From positions 62,001-126,000 of the forward strand of contig NZ_JAJFZM010000006.1 in NCBI RefSeq assembly GCF_020733705.1: DNA of 64,000 nucleotides, in the 5' to 3' direction. The notes below the pieces were generated by a model. It was given only the letters and a program-made list of their open reading frames with translations. It searched no databases and had not been told where the DNA came from. This stretch comes from Nocardia australiensis (GTDB lineage Bacteria > Actinomycetota > Actinomycetes > Mycobacteriales > Mycobacteriaceae). Positions 18,175-26,604 of the stretch are shown here, piece by piece; positions within the stretch are counted from its first letter, which is position 1, and the number at the start of each line of letters is the position of its first letter. Both the position numbers and the translations under genes were made by a program.

Positions 18175-18801
18175 CTACTGGCTGGTTGTGAATGCCCACA
18201 CGGCCGCGGGGCGCCCGGTGGCTCTGACCCGGCGACGTTCGGCAGTGCGCTCGAGGCCGGAAATAGCGGCCAGGGTGCGGTTCAGGTTCGCGGGATCCGG
18301 GCGGGCACCATGTAGGGCCGTACTCAATTCCACCGCGGTCGTCGCAGGGAACTCATCGCCGGTCAAGGCTCGGGTGAAGGCCAGGTCCTTCCAGAGCAGG
18401 CGAGCCAAGCCACCGCGCGCCGCGTCGACGATCCGATTGTGATCGAACGCCAGCGGCGGCACCGCGTCGAACGGAATCCACCGCGCCGGCCCATGATGCG
18501 GTCCGACGACTGCCCACATCGCTATGGACAGCGTCGGGCCGCGCGGATCGCGATTCGGCTCGTCGAAGGTTTCCAGTTGGCCGACTGCGCCGATCGCCAC
18601 GTCCGGTACGCCCAGTTTCGCGTGCACCGCGCGCCGCGCCGCCGAAACCAGCCGCTCCCCTCGCCCCAACAGCACCCCGGGCAAGGCCAATTCCCCGGTG
18701 AACGGCTCGAATTCCCGGGGTGCGACACCAAGGGTGACCGTGACGTCGGCCTCCCAGAACCGCAGCGCCACCACATCGACCGAAACAACAGACTGCTCCA
18801 C
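18175..18801 (-). CDS. NrtR-like regulator (degenerate Nudix domain plus winged helix)
   Basis: A 208-residue protein from GTG 18801. The N-terminal ~130 residues have the Nudix fold, but the Nudix box is degraded: where R-E-U-x-E-E-x-G is expected the sequence reads RAVHAKLG, so the metal-binding glutamates are missing. The C-terminal part (SGLERTAERRR... ATGRPAAVWAF) matches the winged-helix segment of NrtR repressors, which sense ADP-ribose and control NAD biosynthesis or pentose genes. Loss of the catalytic glutamates is common in NrtR. No NAD gene is adjacent, so the target is unknown. A plain Nudix hydrolase is less likely. Confidence 0.7.
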   Translation of the reverse strand: MEQSVVSVDVVALRFWEADVTVTLGVAPREFEPFTGELALPGVLLGRGERLVSAARRAVHAKLGVPDVAIGAVGQLETFDEPNRDPRGPTLSIAMWAVVGPHHGPARWIPFDAVPPLAFDHNRIVDAARGGLARLLWKDLAFTRALTGDEFPATTAVELSTALHGARPDPANLNRTLAAISGLERTAERRRVRATGRPAAVWAFTTSQ

Positions 18802-18902
18802 GCCACCCAATCCTGCCAGTCCGGGCGCCCGGGCTTACCCGACCGCCCGAACTGCGCGAATCGGGGTGCGGTGGGCACGGTCAGGACCGTGGGCCGTCAG
18901 CA

Positions 18903-20492
18903 CTATCCGAGCAGGGTTTCGGTCAGACCTTCGGTCGTGAGCTCCACGCGACGGGTCAAGCCGAGGTCATCGAGGAAGCAGGGGTCGTGACTCACCACGA
19001 TCAACGCCCCTTCGAAACCGGCCAGGGCCTGGGTCAGATGTGCCAGGCTCGGCAGATCGAGATTGTTGGTCGGCTCGTCGAGCAACAGCAGCTTCGGTGC
19101 CGGATCGGCCAGCAGTAGCATGGCCAGCGCGGCCCTGAGCCGCTCACCACCCGACAACGCCGACGCCGCCACATCGGCGTCCACGCCACGAAACAGGAAC
19201 CGCGCCAGCTGGGCCCGGATCTGCTCGACCGAGGCGTGCGGAGCGGTCGACGCCACGTTTTCGAAAACCGATAGTCGCTCATCGAAAATGTCGAGCCGCT
19301 GCGGCAGCATGCGCCACGACACCTTCGGCTCGGCCGCGGCGATCCGGTGCAGCAGTGTGGTCTTCCCGATGCCATTGAGGCCGGTCAGCGCGATCCGTTC
19401 CGGACCGCTTACCCGCAGCGTTACTGTCGGCCCGCCAGCGAGCTCGATCGCTTCCAGATCCATAACGTCCTGCCCCGGATACAGCCGAGTATCGGGCAGT
19501 TCGACACGGATCTCGCGATCGTCGCGCAACAATTCCTGCGCTTGCTCCAGCTGCTCCTTGGCGGTATCCACCTTCTCGATGTGGTTGTTGCGCAACTTAC
19601 CCGCCGACACCTGAGCCTGCCGTTTGCGCAGGCCCATCACGATCTTCGGCTCACGCTTGCTCTCGAACATCTTCTGCCCGTAGCGCTGTCGGCGATCCAG
19701 TTTGATCCGCGCCTCGACGAGTTCGCGCGCCTGCTTACGGACATCCGAGCGAGCGTCACGAAGCGCCGCTCGAGCGACCTCCTGCTCGCCCTCGACAATT
19801 CGCTCATACGCACTGAAATTGCCGCCGAACAAGCGCAGTTCGCCCTGGCGTAATTCCGCGATCGTGGTCATTCGCTCCAGCAGCTCACGATCATGACCGA
19901 CGGTGAGCACGGTTCCGGAGAACTGTGCCACCACCTCGTAAAGCCGTTGCCTGGCAACGTGATCCAGATTGTTGGTCGGCTCGTCCAAGGGCAACACGTC
20001 GGGATCGCGCAGCAGCTGAGCCACCAGCCCGAGCAACACCGTCTCGCCTCCGGAAATCGTTTCCACGGTGCAATCCAACTGCTCGGCGGAATCCGCGAGA
20101 TAGTGCAGGCCGAGGCGGCCGAGCAGTGCGACGGCGCTTTCTTCGACGTCCCATTGGTTGCCAACGGTCTCGAAGTCCTCCTCCGTACCCGAGCCGGATT
20201 CGATGTGGTGCAACGCCTTTCGCACCTCGGCGATACCGAGCACAGCATCCACGCGTTGACCGTCGCCGAGGCCGAGATCCTGACGTAGATAACCGAGACG
20301 ACCGATGACCGTCACCGAACCACGCGCCGGGATCAACTCCCCCGCGATCAGCCGAAGCAGCGTCGATTTGCCCGCACCGTTACTGCCGACCACCCCGATA
20401 TGACCGGGGCCGAGTACAGCGCCGAGACCATCGAAAACGGGCGTCCCGTCGGGCCAGGAAAAGGTCAGATCGGATAGAGAAATATTGGACAT
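18903..20492 (-). CDS. ABC-F family ATP-binding protein
   Basis: A 529-residue soluble protein with two ABC domains and no membrane segments, typical of ABC-F proteins that act on the ribosome (translation factors or antibiotic-protection proteins). The first domain has GSNGAGKSTLL, signature SGGE and LDEPTNNLD; the second has GLNGIGKTTLL, LSGGERLRAAL and LLLLDEPTNNLDL. The charged linker between them (about residues 235-330) carries KQARELVEARIKLDRRQRYG. ATG at 20492. Whether it protects against a drug or is a housekeeping factor cannot be decided; the 200-bp leader contains a possible short leader peptide, which would fit drug-induced control. Confidence 0.9.
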   Translation of the reverse strand: MSNISLSDLTFSWPDGTPVFDGLGAVLGPGHIGVVGSNGAGKSTLLRLIAGELIPARGSVTVIGRLGYLRQDLGLGDGQRVDAVLGIAEVRKALHHIESGSGTEEDFETVGNQWDVEESAVALLGRLGLHYLADSAEQLDCTVETISGGETVLLGLVAQLLRDPDVLPLDEPTNNLDHVARQRLYEVVAQFSGTVLTVGHDRELLERMTTIAELRQGELRLFGGNFSAYERIVEGEQEVARAALRDARSDVRKQARELVEARIKLDRRQRYGQKMFESKREPKIVMGLRKRQAQVSAGKLRNNHIEKVDTAKEQLEQAQELLRDDREIRVELPDTRLYPGQDVMDLEAIELAGGPTVTLRVSGPERIALTGLNGIGKTTLLHRIAAAEPKVSWRMLPQRLDIFDERLSVFENVASTAPHASVEQIRAQLARFLFRGVDADVAASALSGGERLRAALAMLLLADPAPKLLLLDEPTNNLDLPSLAHLTQALAGFEGALIVVSHDPCFLDDLGLTRRVELTTEGLTETLLG

Positions 20493-20553
20493 GCGTACCC
20501 CAGAGGTTGCAACGGAACGCGACGCGCGAATGCGGGCCGCCCGAATGGCTACC

Positions 20554-20571
20554 TCATGAGAGCAACGGCAT
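20554..20571 (-). promoter_or_regulatory. Possible leader peptide (MPLLS) upstream of the ABC-F gene
   Basis: A five-codon frame (ATG CCG TTG CTC TCA TGA) preceded by CGGAGTC lies 62 bp before the ABC-F start. ABC-F resistance genes are often controlled by such short upstream frames. It is short enough to occur by chance. Confidence 0.25.
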
Positions 20572-20694
20572 GACTCCGATCAACGGGAATACGACCTGAA
20601 CAGGCTAACCACAATTGTGCGACCATGCCAATGAGTTTTACCGCCCTCGGCACACCGAGTTCGTGAATCACCTAGCAACCGGCGCGAGCGGAAC

Positions 20695-21267
20695 TCAGAC
20701 GCACACTACCGAGGTCAGCGGGTAGTCACCCTGACGCTCCCGGCCACCGAAGCCGTCGAGTTCCAGAACCACTGCAGCGGCGACGACCTCCGCACCCACG
20801 CTGGCGAACAGATCGGCAGCGGCGGCGAGGGTGCCCCCGGTGGCGAGGACGTCGTCGAGCAGCAGGACGCGGCGGCCCTTCAGATCAACACTGTCGGCCG
20901 GAACTTCCAGGGCCGCGGTGCCGTATTCGAGTTCGTACTCACGAGAGATGACGGGCGGGGGCAGCTTGCCCGCCTTGCGCACCGCGAGCACGCCGGTGCC
21001 GAGCGCCGCGGCGACGCCGGCACCGATGATGAAGCCGCGGGCATCGACGCCGGCGACGAGGTCGGCGTCGGGCGCGCACTCGGCGAGGCAATCGACGACA
21101 GCGCGGAAACCGTCCGGATCGGCGAAGACGGGCGTCAGATCGGCGAAACGGACTCCGGGAGTGGGGAAGTCATCACACCAGCGGGTCAGGCGCTCGACCA
21201 ACTCGCCAGCTTTCGCGGTCCGCTCACTGACTGCATCATCCGATTCGACCGCTGCGTGCTTGCTCAT
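20695..21267 (-). CDS. apt: Adenine phosphoribosyltransferase
   Basis: A 190-residue purine-salvage enzyme that makes AMP from adenine and PRPP in the cytosol. The PRPP loop reads VLLLDDVLATGGTL, with GVDARGFIIG upstream and the substrate-side RKAGKLP. ATG at 21267 was preferred to GTG at 21291 because GGAGAGGTG lies just before it. As in mycobacteria, it lies next to the secD/secF cluster and near rel, and the substrate-binding lipoprotein gene ends 37 bp upstream, suggesting one transcript. Length and motifs are normal for the family. Confidence 0.95.
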   Translation of the reverse strand: MSKHAAVESDDAVSERTAKAGELVERLTRWCDDFPTPGVRFADLTPVFADPDGFRAVVDCLAECAPDADLVAGVDARGFIIGAGVAAALGTGVLAVRKAGKLPPPVISREYELEYGTAALEVPADSVDLKGRRVLLLDDVLATGGTLAAAADLFASVGAEVVAAAVVLELDGFGGRERQGDYPLTSVVCV

Positions 21268-21304
21268 CGACACCTCTCCATGGTTACTCACCCACCAACA
21301 CCTG

Positions 21305-23026
21305 TTACCGCTTCAACACCCAGCGGTCCATGTTCCAGCCGGTCCCACCCTGGGTAGGCCCGGCGATGCCGTTCTGCAAACCGTTGCCGAAGGCGATGGT
21401 GCGGGGATCGGCGAACAACGGGACGCTCGGCATCTCCGACCACAGCAGGTTCTCGGCTTCAGTTAGCAGATTCAGCGTTGTGGTCGAGTTATCATCGGCC
21501 GCAAGCTGATCGGCGATCGCATCGTAACGTCCATTACCGAAGCTACCGAAATTGAGCCCGCTACCTGTGCGCAACGAACCGATGGCCGCGACGCCGGTCG
21601 AGGATCCCGCCGGACCGGGTACCGATGCGGTGCTCGCCAGGACGGCATCTACTTTGCCCTGGGTGAGCTGGGAGGGTGTGAAATCGTCTGTACCGGCGTC
21701 GATGACGGTGATACCAGCGGGTTTGCATGCCTCGGCGATCATTGCCACGGTTTGCGCGCGGCGCTCGTCGGGGCGGAGATAGCCGATACGGATGGTTGGA
21801 TTGGCCGCACCGGACGCCGCGAGTCTCGCGGTGGCCGCCGGAACATCGGCGCCCCGGTATTTGCCGGCTCCGTCGGCCGCCGGTCCGTAGAACAACGAAT
21901 CCTGTTGCACGATGCGAGAATCGAGCGGCCCCGCGCCCAGGCCGGACTTGGGCGCCTCCGGTACCTTGCCGAGCTTGTCGAACAGTGCCTGCCGTGGCAC
22001 GCAGAGCCCGAACGCGCGGCGGGCGTCAACTGAACCGAACACTCCCCCGGTCGCCAGCACCAGTTGTTCGGCACCGCGGCCGGGCACGGTCTGCACCGAA
22101 AAGCCGTCGAGATTCAGATCCTGCACCGAACCGGCGCCGATGTCCACGACACTGACGGCATTGTCGGAGAGCTTGGCCTTCAAATCAACGGTCTTCGGCC
22201 ACACCACAATCCGGCCGGTCTCGGGCTTGATACCCCACCAGCGCTCATTGGCTACCAGAACCAAACCATCTTTGTCGGAATAGGATTCGATCCGGTAGGG
22301 CCCCGAGGACGGGAACCTCGAGGTATCCAGATCGTCGGAGCTGATCGTCCAGCCGGTGTTCCAGAAGTCGGCCAACCGTTGGATCGCACCAGGATCACTG
22401 GATTCCAATGCGGAGACCACATTCGCCACATTCGCCACCCGCGCCGCAACGTGCGCGGGCATCAACTCACCGGCGCTGAACAGCGTGCGCCAGGGCAGAA
22501 AATGGGCATCCGGACGGAAAACCACCGTCGCGTCCTTGGAGCCGGGCTGGCATTCCACCCGCTCGATATCGGCGTATCCGTCGGTGCTCGCCGCGTCGAA
22601 CAGCGGAACCGGGCCGTGGTCACCGGGTTTGGTGAACCGGCCGCTGCGCGCGGCCCAGGCGAGCACCAGATCGTCACACGAAGTGGGCACGCCATCGGAG
22701 TACACGCCGTCCGGATTCAGCCGGTACTGGACCGTCTGCGCCTCGCCGGGCACCTCCTTCGCGGTACCCGCATCGGTGTCGGCGACCTGCTGACCATCGG
22801 GCCCGGTGTAGAAGAATCCGGTCAGCACCCGGTCGAACACGGCCGCCGAGCCGCTGCTCGCGCCCAGCGTGCTGCCACCGTTGTAGCTGGCGATCACGGC
22901 ATCGACGGCGTAGCCGATGGCGGGCACCTGGTTCTGACTGGAGCACCCGGCAACCAGCGCGGCTGCCAGGGTGCCCGCGGCCACCGCTCCGATCAGACGA
23001 CTCGCAACGCCGCGTGGCTGTCGCAT
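21305..23026 (-). CDS. ABC transporter family substrate-binding lipoprotein (SBP family 5)
   Basis: A 573-residue exported solute-binding protein of the peptide/nickel (DppA/OppA) family. It has a signal peptide and lipobox (LVAGC) near residue 28. The body carries family-typical segments such as YRLNPDGVYSDGVPTSCDDLVLAWAA and SSGPYRIESYSDKDGLVLVANERWW. It is the equivalent of the Rv2585c lipoprotein between apt and secF in M. tuberculosis. No permease or ATPase gene is nearby, so its transport partner and ligand are unknown. ATG at 23026 starts 26 bp after the secF stop. Confidence 0.9.
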   Translation of the reverse strand: MRQPRGVASRLIGAVAAGTLAAALVAGCSSQNQVPAIGYAVDAVIASYNGGSTLGASSGSAAVFDRVLTGFFYTGPDGQQVADTDAGTAKEVPGEAQTVQYRLNPDGVYSDGVPTSCDDLVLAWAARSGRFTKPGDHGPVPLFDAASTDGYADIERVECQPGSKDATVVFRPDAHFLPWRTLFSAGELMPAHVAARVANVANVVSALESSDPGAIQRLADFWNTGWTISSDDLDTSRFPSSGPYRIESYSDKDGLVLVANERWWGIKPETGRIVVWPKTVDLKAKLSDNAVSVVDIGAGSVQDLNLDGFSVQTVPGRGAEQLVLATGGVFGSVDARRAFGLCVPRQALFDKLGKVPEAPKSGLGAGPLDSRIVQQDSLFYGPAADGAGKYRGADVPAATARLAASGAANPTIRIGYLRPDERRAQTVAMIAEACKPAGITVIDAGTDDFTPSQLTQGKVDAVLASTASVPGPAGSSTGVAAIGSLRTGSGLNFGSFGNGRYDAIADQLAADDNSTTTLNLLTEAENLLWSEMPSVPLFADPRTIAFGNGLQNGIAGPTQGGTGWNMDRWVLKR

Positions 23027-23052
23027 GGAAGGAAACCCCTGCCTCTAGGTCA

Positions 23053-24279
23053 CTACCGCTTCTTGTGCCGTTTCCCGCTCGGACGCGCGCCGGGCCGGGG
23101 CGCCTGTCCGACGTCCCTGGACCGCCGTGGCTCGGCGTCGGGGTACGACCGGCCGGTCGCGGCCACCACACGACGCTCGGCCTCGACTCCAGCGCGCGCC
23201 GCCGCGACGCCGGACCGCTTGGCAAGCACCTTCTTCGTATGCGCCGCCACCGGGCCCCAGCGCTCCTTGAGCGATACCAACAACGGGGTGGCGAAGAAGA
23301 TCGACGAGTAGGTGCCTACCAACAGACCGACCAACTGCACCAGCGCCAGATCCTTGAGAGTGCCGACACCGAGCATCCACACCGCGATCACCATCAGGCC
23401 GACGATCGGCAGCACGCCGATCAGCGCGGTGTTGATGGAACGCATCAGCGTCTGGTTCACCGCGAGGTTGGCCTGTTCGCCATAGGTCCGGCGACTCAAA
23501 TGCAGGATGCCGCTGGTGTTTTCCTCGACCTTGTCGAAGACGACAACGGAGTCGTAGAGCGAAAAGCCGAGGATGGTCAGGATGCCGATGACCGTCGCCG
23601 GGGTGACCTCGAGTCCGATGATGGAATAGACGCCCGCAGTCACCGACAGGTCGAAGCCTAGCGAGGCAAGCGCCGCGAGCGCCATATCGCGCTCGTACCG
23701 GATGGTGATGTAGACGGCGACCAGGACCAGGAACACCCCCAGCGCGATGAGCGCCTTTCGGGTGATCTGGCTGCCCCAGGTCTCACTCACGTCCGAGGTA
23801 CTGATCGCGGCGCGGCTCGGGTTGCCGTTCTTGTCCTTGGGTTCGAACTTGCTGAACAACGCGTCGTTCAGCGTATCGACCTGCTTGGAATCGAGCGCCT
23901 CGGAGCGGATCAGCATGGTCGCCGACGAACCGGTACCCACCGTCTGCACCGACACCGGGTCGGTGCCGATGGCGGTGTGGTACACGTCCTCCACCTGCCC
24001 AGTGGTCGCGCTGCCCGCAGGGAACTGGATGCGTGATCCGCCCTCGAAATCGATGCCGAGGGTGAAGCCGCGGAACACGATACTGCCCAACGAGATCAGC
24101 ACGATGGCGGCCGTGATCAGATACCACCTGCGGCGATTGCCGATGACATCGATCGCACCGGTGCCGGTGTAGAGCCGGTTGAAGAAGCCGTGCTTGGGCA
24201 GCTCGCCGTGCGGCGCGTCATCCATATCGGGGTTCGTCCCGTTCTTGCGGAGTGCGGGCGTGGTCTGGCTGTTGGTCAT
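23053..24279 (-). CDS. secF: Protein translocase subunit SecF
   Basis: A 408-residue membrane protein of the SecDF complex, which uses the proton gradient to help complete export through SecYEG. It has a first membrane helix, the conserved GIDFEGGSRIQF motif of the exported domain, and five more C-terminal helices including the LYDSVVVFDKV segment. The tail past ~350 is long, basic and Pro/Arg-rich, as in other actinobacterial SecF. The ATG overlaps the secD stop as ATGA, so the two are coupled. Confidence 0.97.
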   Translation of the reverse strand: MTNSQTTPALRKNGTNPDMDDAPHGELPKHGFFNRLYTGTGAIDVIGNRRRWYLITAAIVLISLGSIVFRGFTLGIDFEGGSRIQFPAGSATTGQVEDVYHTAIGTDPVSVQTVGTGSSATMLIRSEALDSKQVDTLNDALFSKFEPKDKNGNPSRAAISTSDVSETWGSQITRKALIALGVFLVLVAVYITIRYERDMALAALASLGFDLSVTAGVYSIIGLEVTPATVIGILTILGFSLYDSVVVFDKVEENTSGILHLSRRTYGEQANLAVNQTLMRSINTALIGVLPIVGLMVIAVWMLGVGTLKDLALVQLVGLLVGTYSSIFFATPLLVSLKERWGPVAAHTKKVLAKRSGVAAARAGVEAERRVVAATGRSYPDAEPRRSRDVGQAPRPGARPSGKRHKKR

Positions 24280-25961
24280 CGCGTCTTCACGCCTTCGACG
24301 AGTGCGGCGTCGGCCGCCTTCCGCTCCCGGGCAACCTGTTGGATCGCACCGAGACCGTTCACTGATGGTTTCGCCCAGTAGGCCGTCCGTGAGGCCAGCA
24401 GCACGAGTGGAGCGGTGACCAGGAATACCACCACCACGTCGAGGATGGTGGTGAGGCCGAGAGTGAAGGCGAAGCCACGCACCTCCCCAACCGCGAGCGC
24501 GTAGAGCACCGCCGCCGCGATGAAGCTCACCGCGTTACCGGACAGGATAGTTCGACGCGCGCGCTGCCAGCCGCGCGGCGTCGCGGAGCGGAAGCTGCGC
24601 CCCTCACGCATTTCGTCCTTGATGCGTTCGAAGAACACGACAAACGAGTCGGCGGTCATGCCGATGCCGATGATCAGACCGGCGATACCGGCCAGGTCGA
24701 GGGTGAAGCCGATCCACCGCCCGAGCAACACCATGATCCCGTACACCGCGAACCCGGAGGCGACCAGCGACAACCCGGTGAGGAATCCGAGCATTCGGTA
24801 GTAGGCCAGGCAGTAGAGCAACACCACCGCCAGTCCGACCGCACCCGCGAGCAGACCAGCCTTCATCGAGGACAGGCCAAGCGTCGCGGAAACGGTTTCG
24901 GCCTCCGAGGTCTGGAACGACAGCGGCAGCGAACCGTATTTGAGGGTGTTGGCGAGTTCCTTCGCGCTATCGGCGGTGAAATTGCCACTGATCGTGGTCT
25001 GGCCACCCTGCTGCGGTCCCGCCTGCACGGTCGGCGCGCTGACCACCTCGGAGTCGAGCACGAAAGCGACTCGCTTGTAAAGGTATTCGCCGGTGAGCGC
25101 GGCCCACGCGTCGCTGCCGCCGGACTTGAATTCGAGGTTGACCTCGTGACGCGCCTGCTGCTGATTCAGCCCCGCACTGGCGTTCTTGATCTCCTGGCCG
25201 TCGATGCGGCTCTTGTCGAGCAGGAACACCTCGGTGCCGTCAGTGGAGCAGGTGACCAGCGGCAGGGCCGGGTCGTCATTGCCCGCGAGCGGGTCGGTCT
25301 TGCTGCAGTCCATGGCCGCCATGGCGGCTTTCTGGATCGTGGGGTCCTGGCTCTGCCGGATCTGCTTGGCCGCGTCGATTTCCTGCTTCGCCTGCTCCTG
25401 GGAGGAACCCGGGGTAGGCGGCTCGGTCGGCGCCTGTGCGGGGAAGACCCGCTCCTGCGGGGCGGGCGCCTCCGCGCCAGGTGGCGTCGACTCCGGCGCG
25501 GTTTCGGGCGGAGCCGGGCTCGGCGCGGGCTCGGTCGGGGCGGGCGCTTGGGTCGGCTGCTGCGGTGTGCCCTGGCCGCCGACCGGGACGGCCTCCAGTA
25601 CCGGACGGATGTAGAGCTTGGCGGTGGTCGCCAGCGTGCGCGCCTGTTGTCCGTCGTCGCCGGGCACGGTGATCACGATGTTGTCGCCGTCGATGATGAC
25701 CTCGGAGCCACCGACACCAAGGCCGTTGACCCGATTCTCGATGATCTGCTGTGCTTTGCGCAGGCTGTCCTGGTTGGGCTTACCGCCATCGGGAGTCCGG
25801 GCGGTCAGCGTAACCCGGGTGCCACCCTGCAAGTCGATGCCGAGCTTCGGCGTCGGGTCTTTATCACCGGTGAAGAACACCAGCGCATAGATCACGGCCA
25901 GCAGTGCGGCGTAGACACCGAGCAGCCGTAGCGGATGCGCCGATCCCTGGGAAGGTGGCAC
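24276..25961 (-). CDS. secD: Protein translocase subunit SecD
   Basis: A 561-residue SecDF partner. After the first membrane helix comes LGIDLQGGTRVTL. The exported domain contains a long insertion rich in Pro, Ala and Glu (about residues 140-200), typical of actinobacteria. The C-terminal helices include GMTADSFVVFFERIKDEMREG, which carries conserved acidic and Arg residues. GTG at 25961 follows AGGAGATGACG. It is coupled to secF by an ATGA overlap and sits downstream of yajC. Confidence 0.97.
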   Translation of the reverse strand: MPPSQGSAHPLRLLGVYAALLAVIYALVFFTGDKDPTPKLGIDLQGGTRVTLTARTPDGGKPNQDSLRKAQQIIENRVNGLGVGGSEVIIDGDNIVITVPGDDGQQARTLATTAKLYIRPVLEAVPVGGQGTPQQPTQAPAPTEPAPSPAPPETAPESTPPGAEAPAPQERVFPAQAPTEPPTPGSSQEQAKQEIDAAKQIRQSQDPTIQKAAMAAMDCSKTDPLAGNDDPALPLVTCSTDGTEVFLLDKSRIDGQEIKNASAGLNQQQARHEVNLEFKSGGSDAWAALTGEYLYKRVAFVLDSEVVSAPTVQAGPQQGGQTTISGNFTADSAKELANTLKYGSLPLSFQTSEAETVSATLGLSSMKAGLLAGAVGLAVVLLYCLAYYRMLGFLTGLSLVASGFAVYGIMVLLGRWIGFTLDLAGIAGLIIGIGMTADSFVVFFERIKDEMREGRSFRSATPRGWQRARRTILSGNAVSFIAAAVLYALAVGEVRGFAFTLGLTTILDVVVVFLVTAPLVLLASRTAYWAKPSVNGLGAIQQVARERKAADAALVEGVKTR

Positions 25962-26088
25962 AGTACGTCATCTCCTAGGCGGGAAGTCGAGGTGGAACGG
26001 GCGGGTACGCACCAGCGGCGCCGAGTACCCGGAAGGCGTCCCGCGGCGCGTGGACGCGCGGGACTCGCCGATAACCGGTTGAGGCCGG

Positions 26089-26451
26089 TCAGTCTTTGGT
26101 CAGCCGGGTTTCGGTCTGCTGCGTGGACTCTTCGACGGGGGCGTCGGCTGCCTCGTCGATCGCTGCCTCGTCGGTCACGGTCTCGTCCGTGGTCTCGTTC
26201 TCGGCGCGCACCTCGCGGATCGCCTGACGCAGCCACGTGGTGACGACCTCTTCGGCAATCTCGAGGTCGACGGTGGTGTCGTCGAGATCGACCACGGTGC
26301 CATACAGCCCCGACGTGGTGACGACCTGATCACCGACCTTGATGCTGTCCTGCATGTCGGCGGTCTTCTGTGCCTCACGCTTCTGACGGCGGACACCGAG
26401 GAACATCGGCACGAACAGGGCTACCAGCAGCAGCGGAAACAGGATTTCCAT
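26089..26451 (-). CDS. yajC: Preprotein translocase subunit YajC
   Basis: A 120-residue Sec accessory protein. One N-terminal membrane helix (LFPLLLVALFVPMFLG) is followed by the conserved basic RRQKREAQK and the KVGDQVVTTSGLYGTVVDLDD domain. An acidic Glu/Thr/Asp-rich tail completes the protein. It heads the yajC-secD-secF group, with a gap of 127 bp to secD. The region upstream (26452-26604) holds no gene. Confidence 0.95.
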   Translation of the reverse strand: MEILFPLLLVALFVPMFLGVRRQKREAQKTADMQDSIKVGDQVVTTSGLYGTVVDLDDTTVDLEIAEEVVTTWLRQAIREVRAENETTDETVTDEAAIDEAADAPVEESTQQTETRLTKD

Positions 26452-26604
26452 CGTCGAAGTCAGTCCCTAGTCTGTGGGTGGGATGGACAAGTACCTACAC
26501 AGTCTGCCAGTTCCCATCACCACCGCCACACCGGCACACCATTGACGTCCCCGGAGCGACCGCCGAACGGCGCTCCATCGGCGGCCGGGCTGACGTGCGG
26601 AGTC

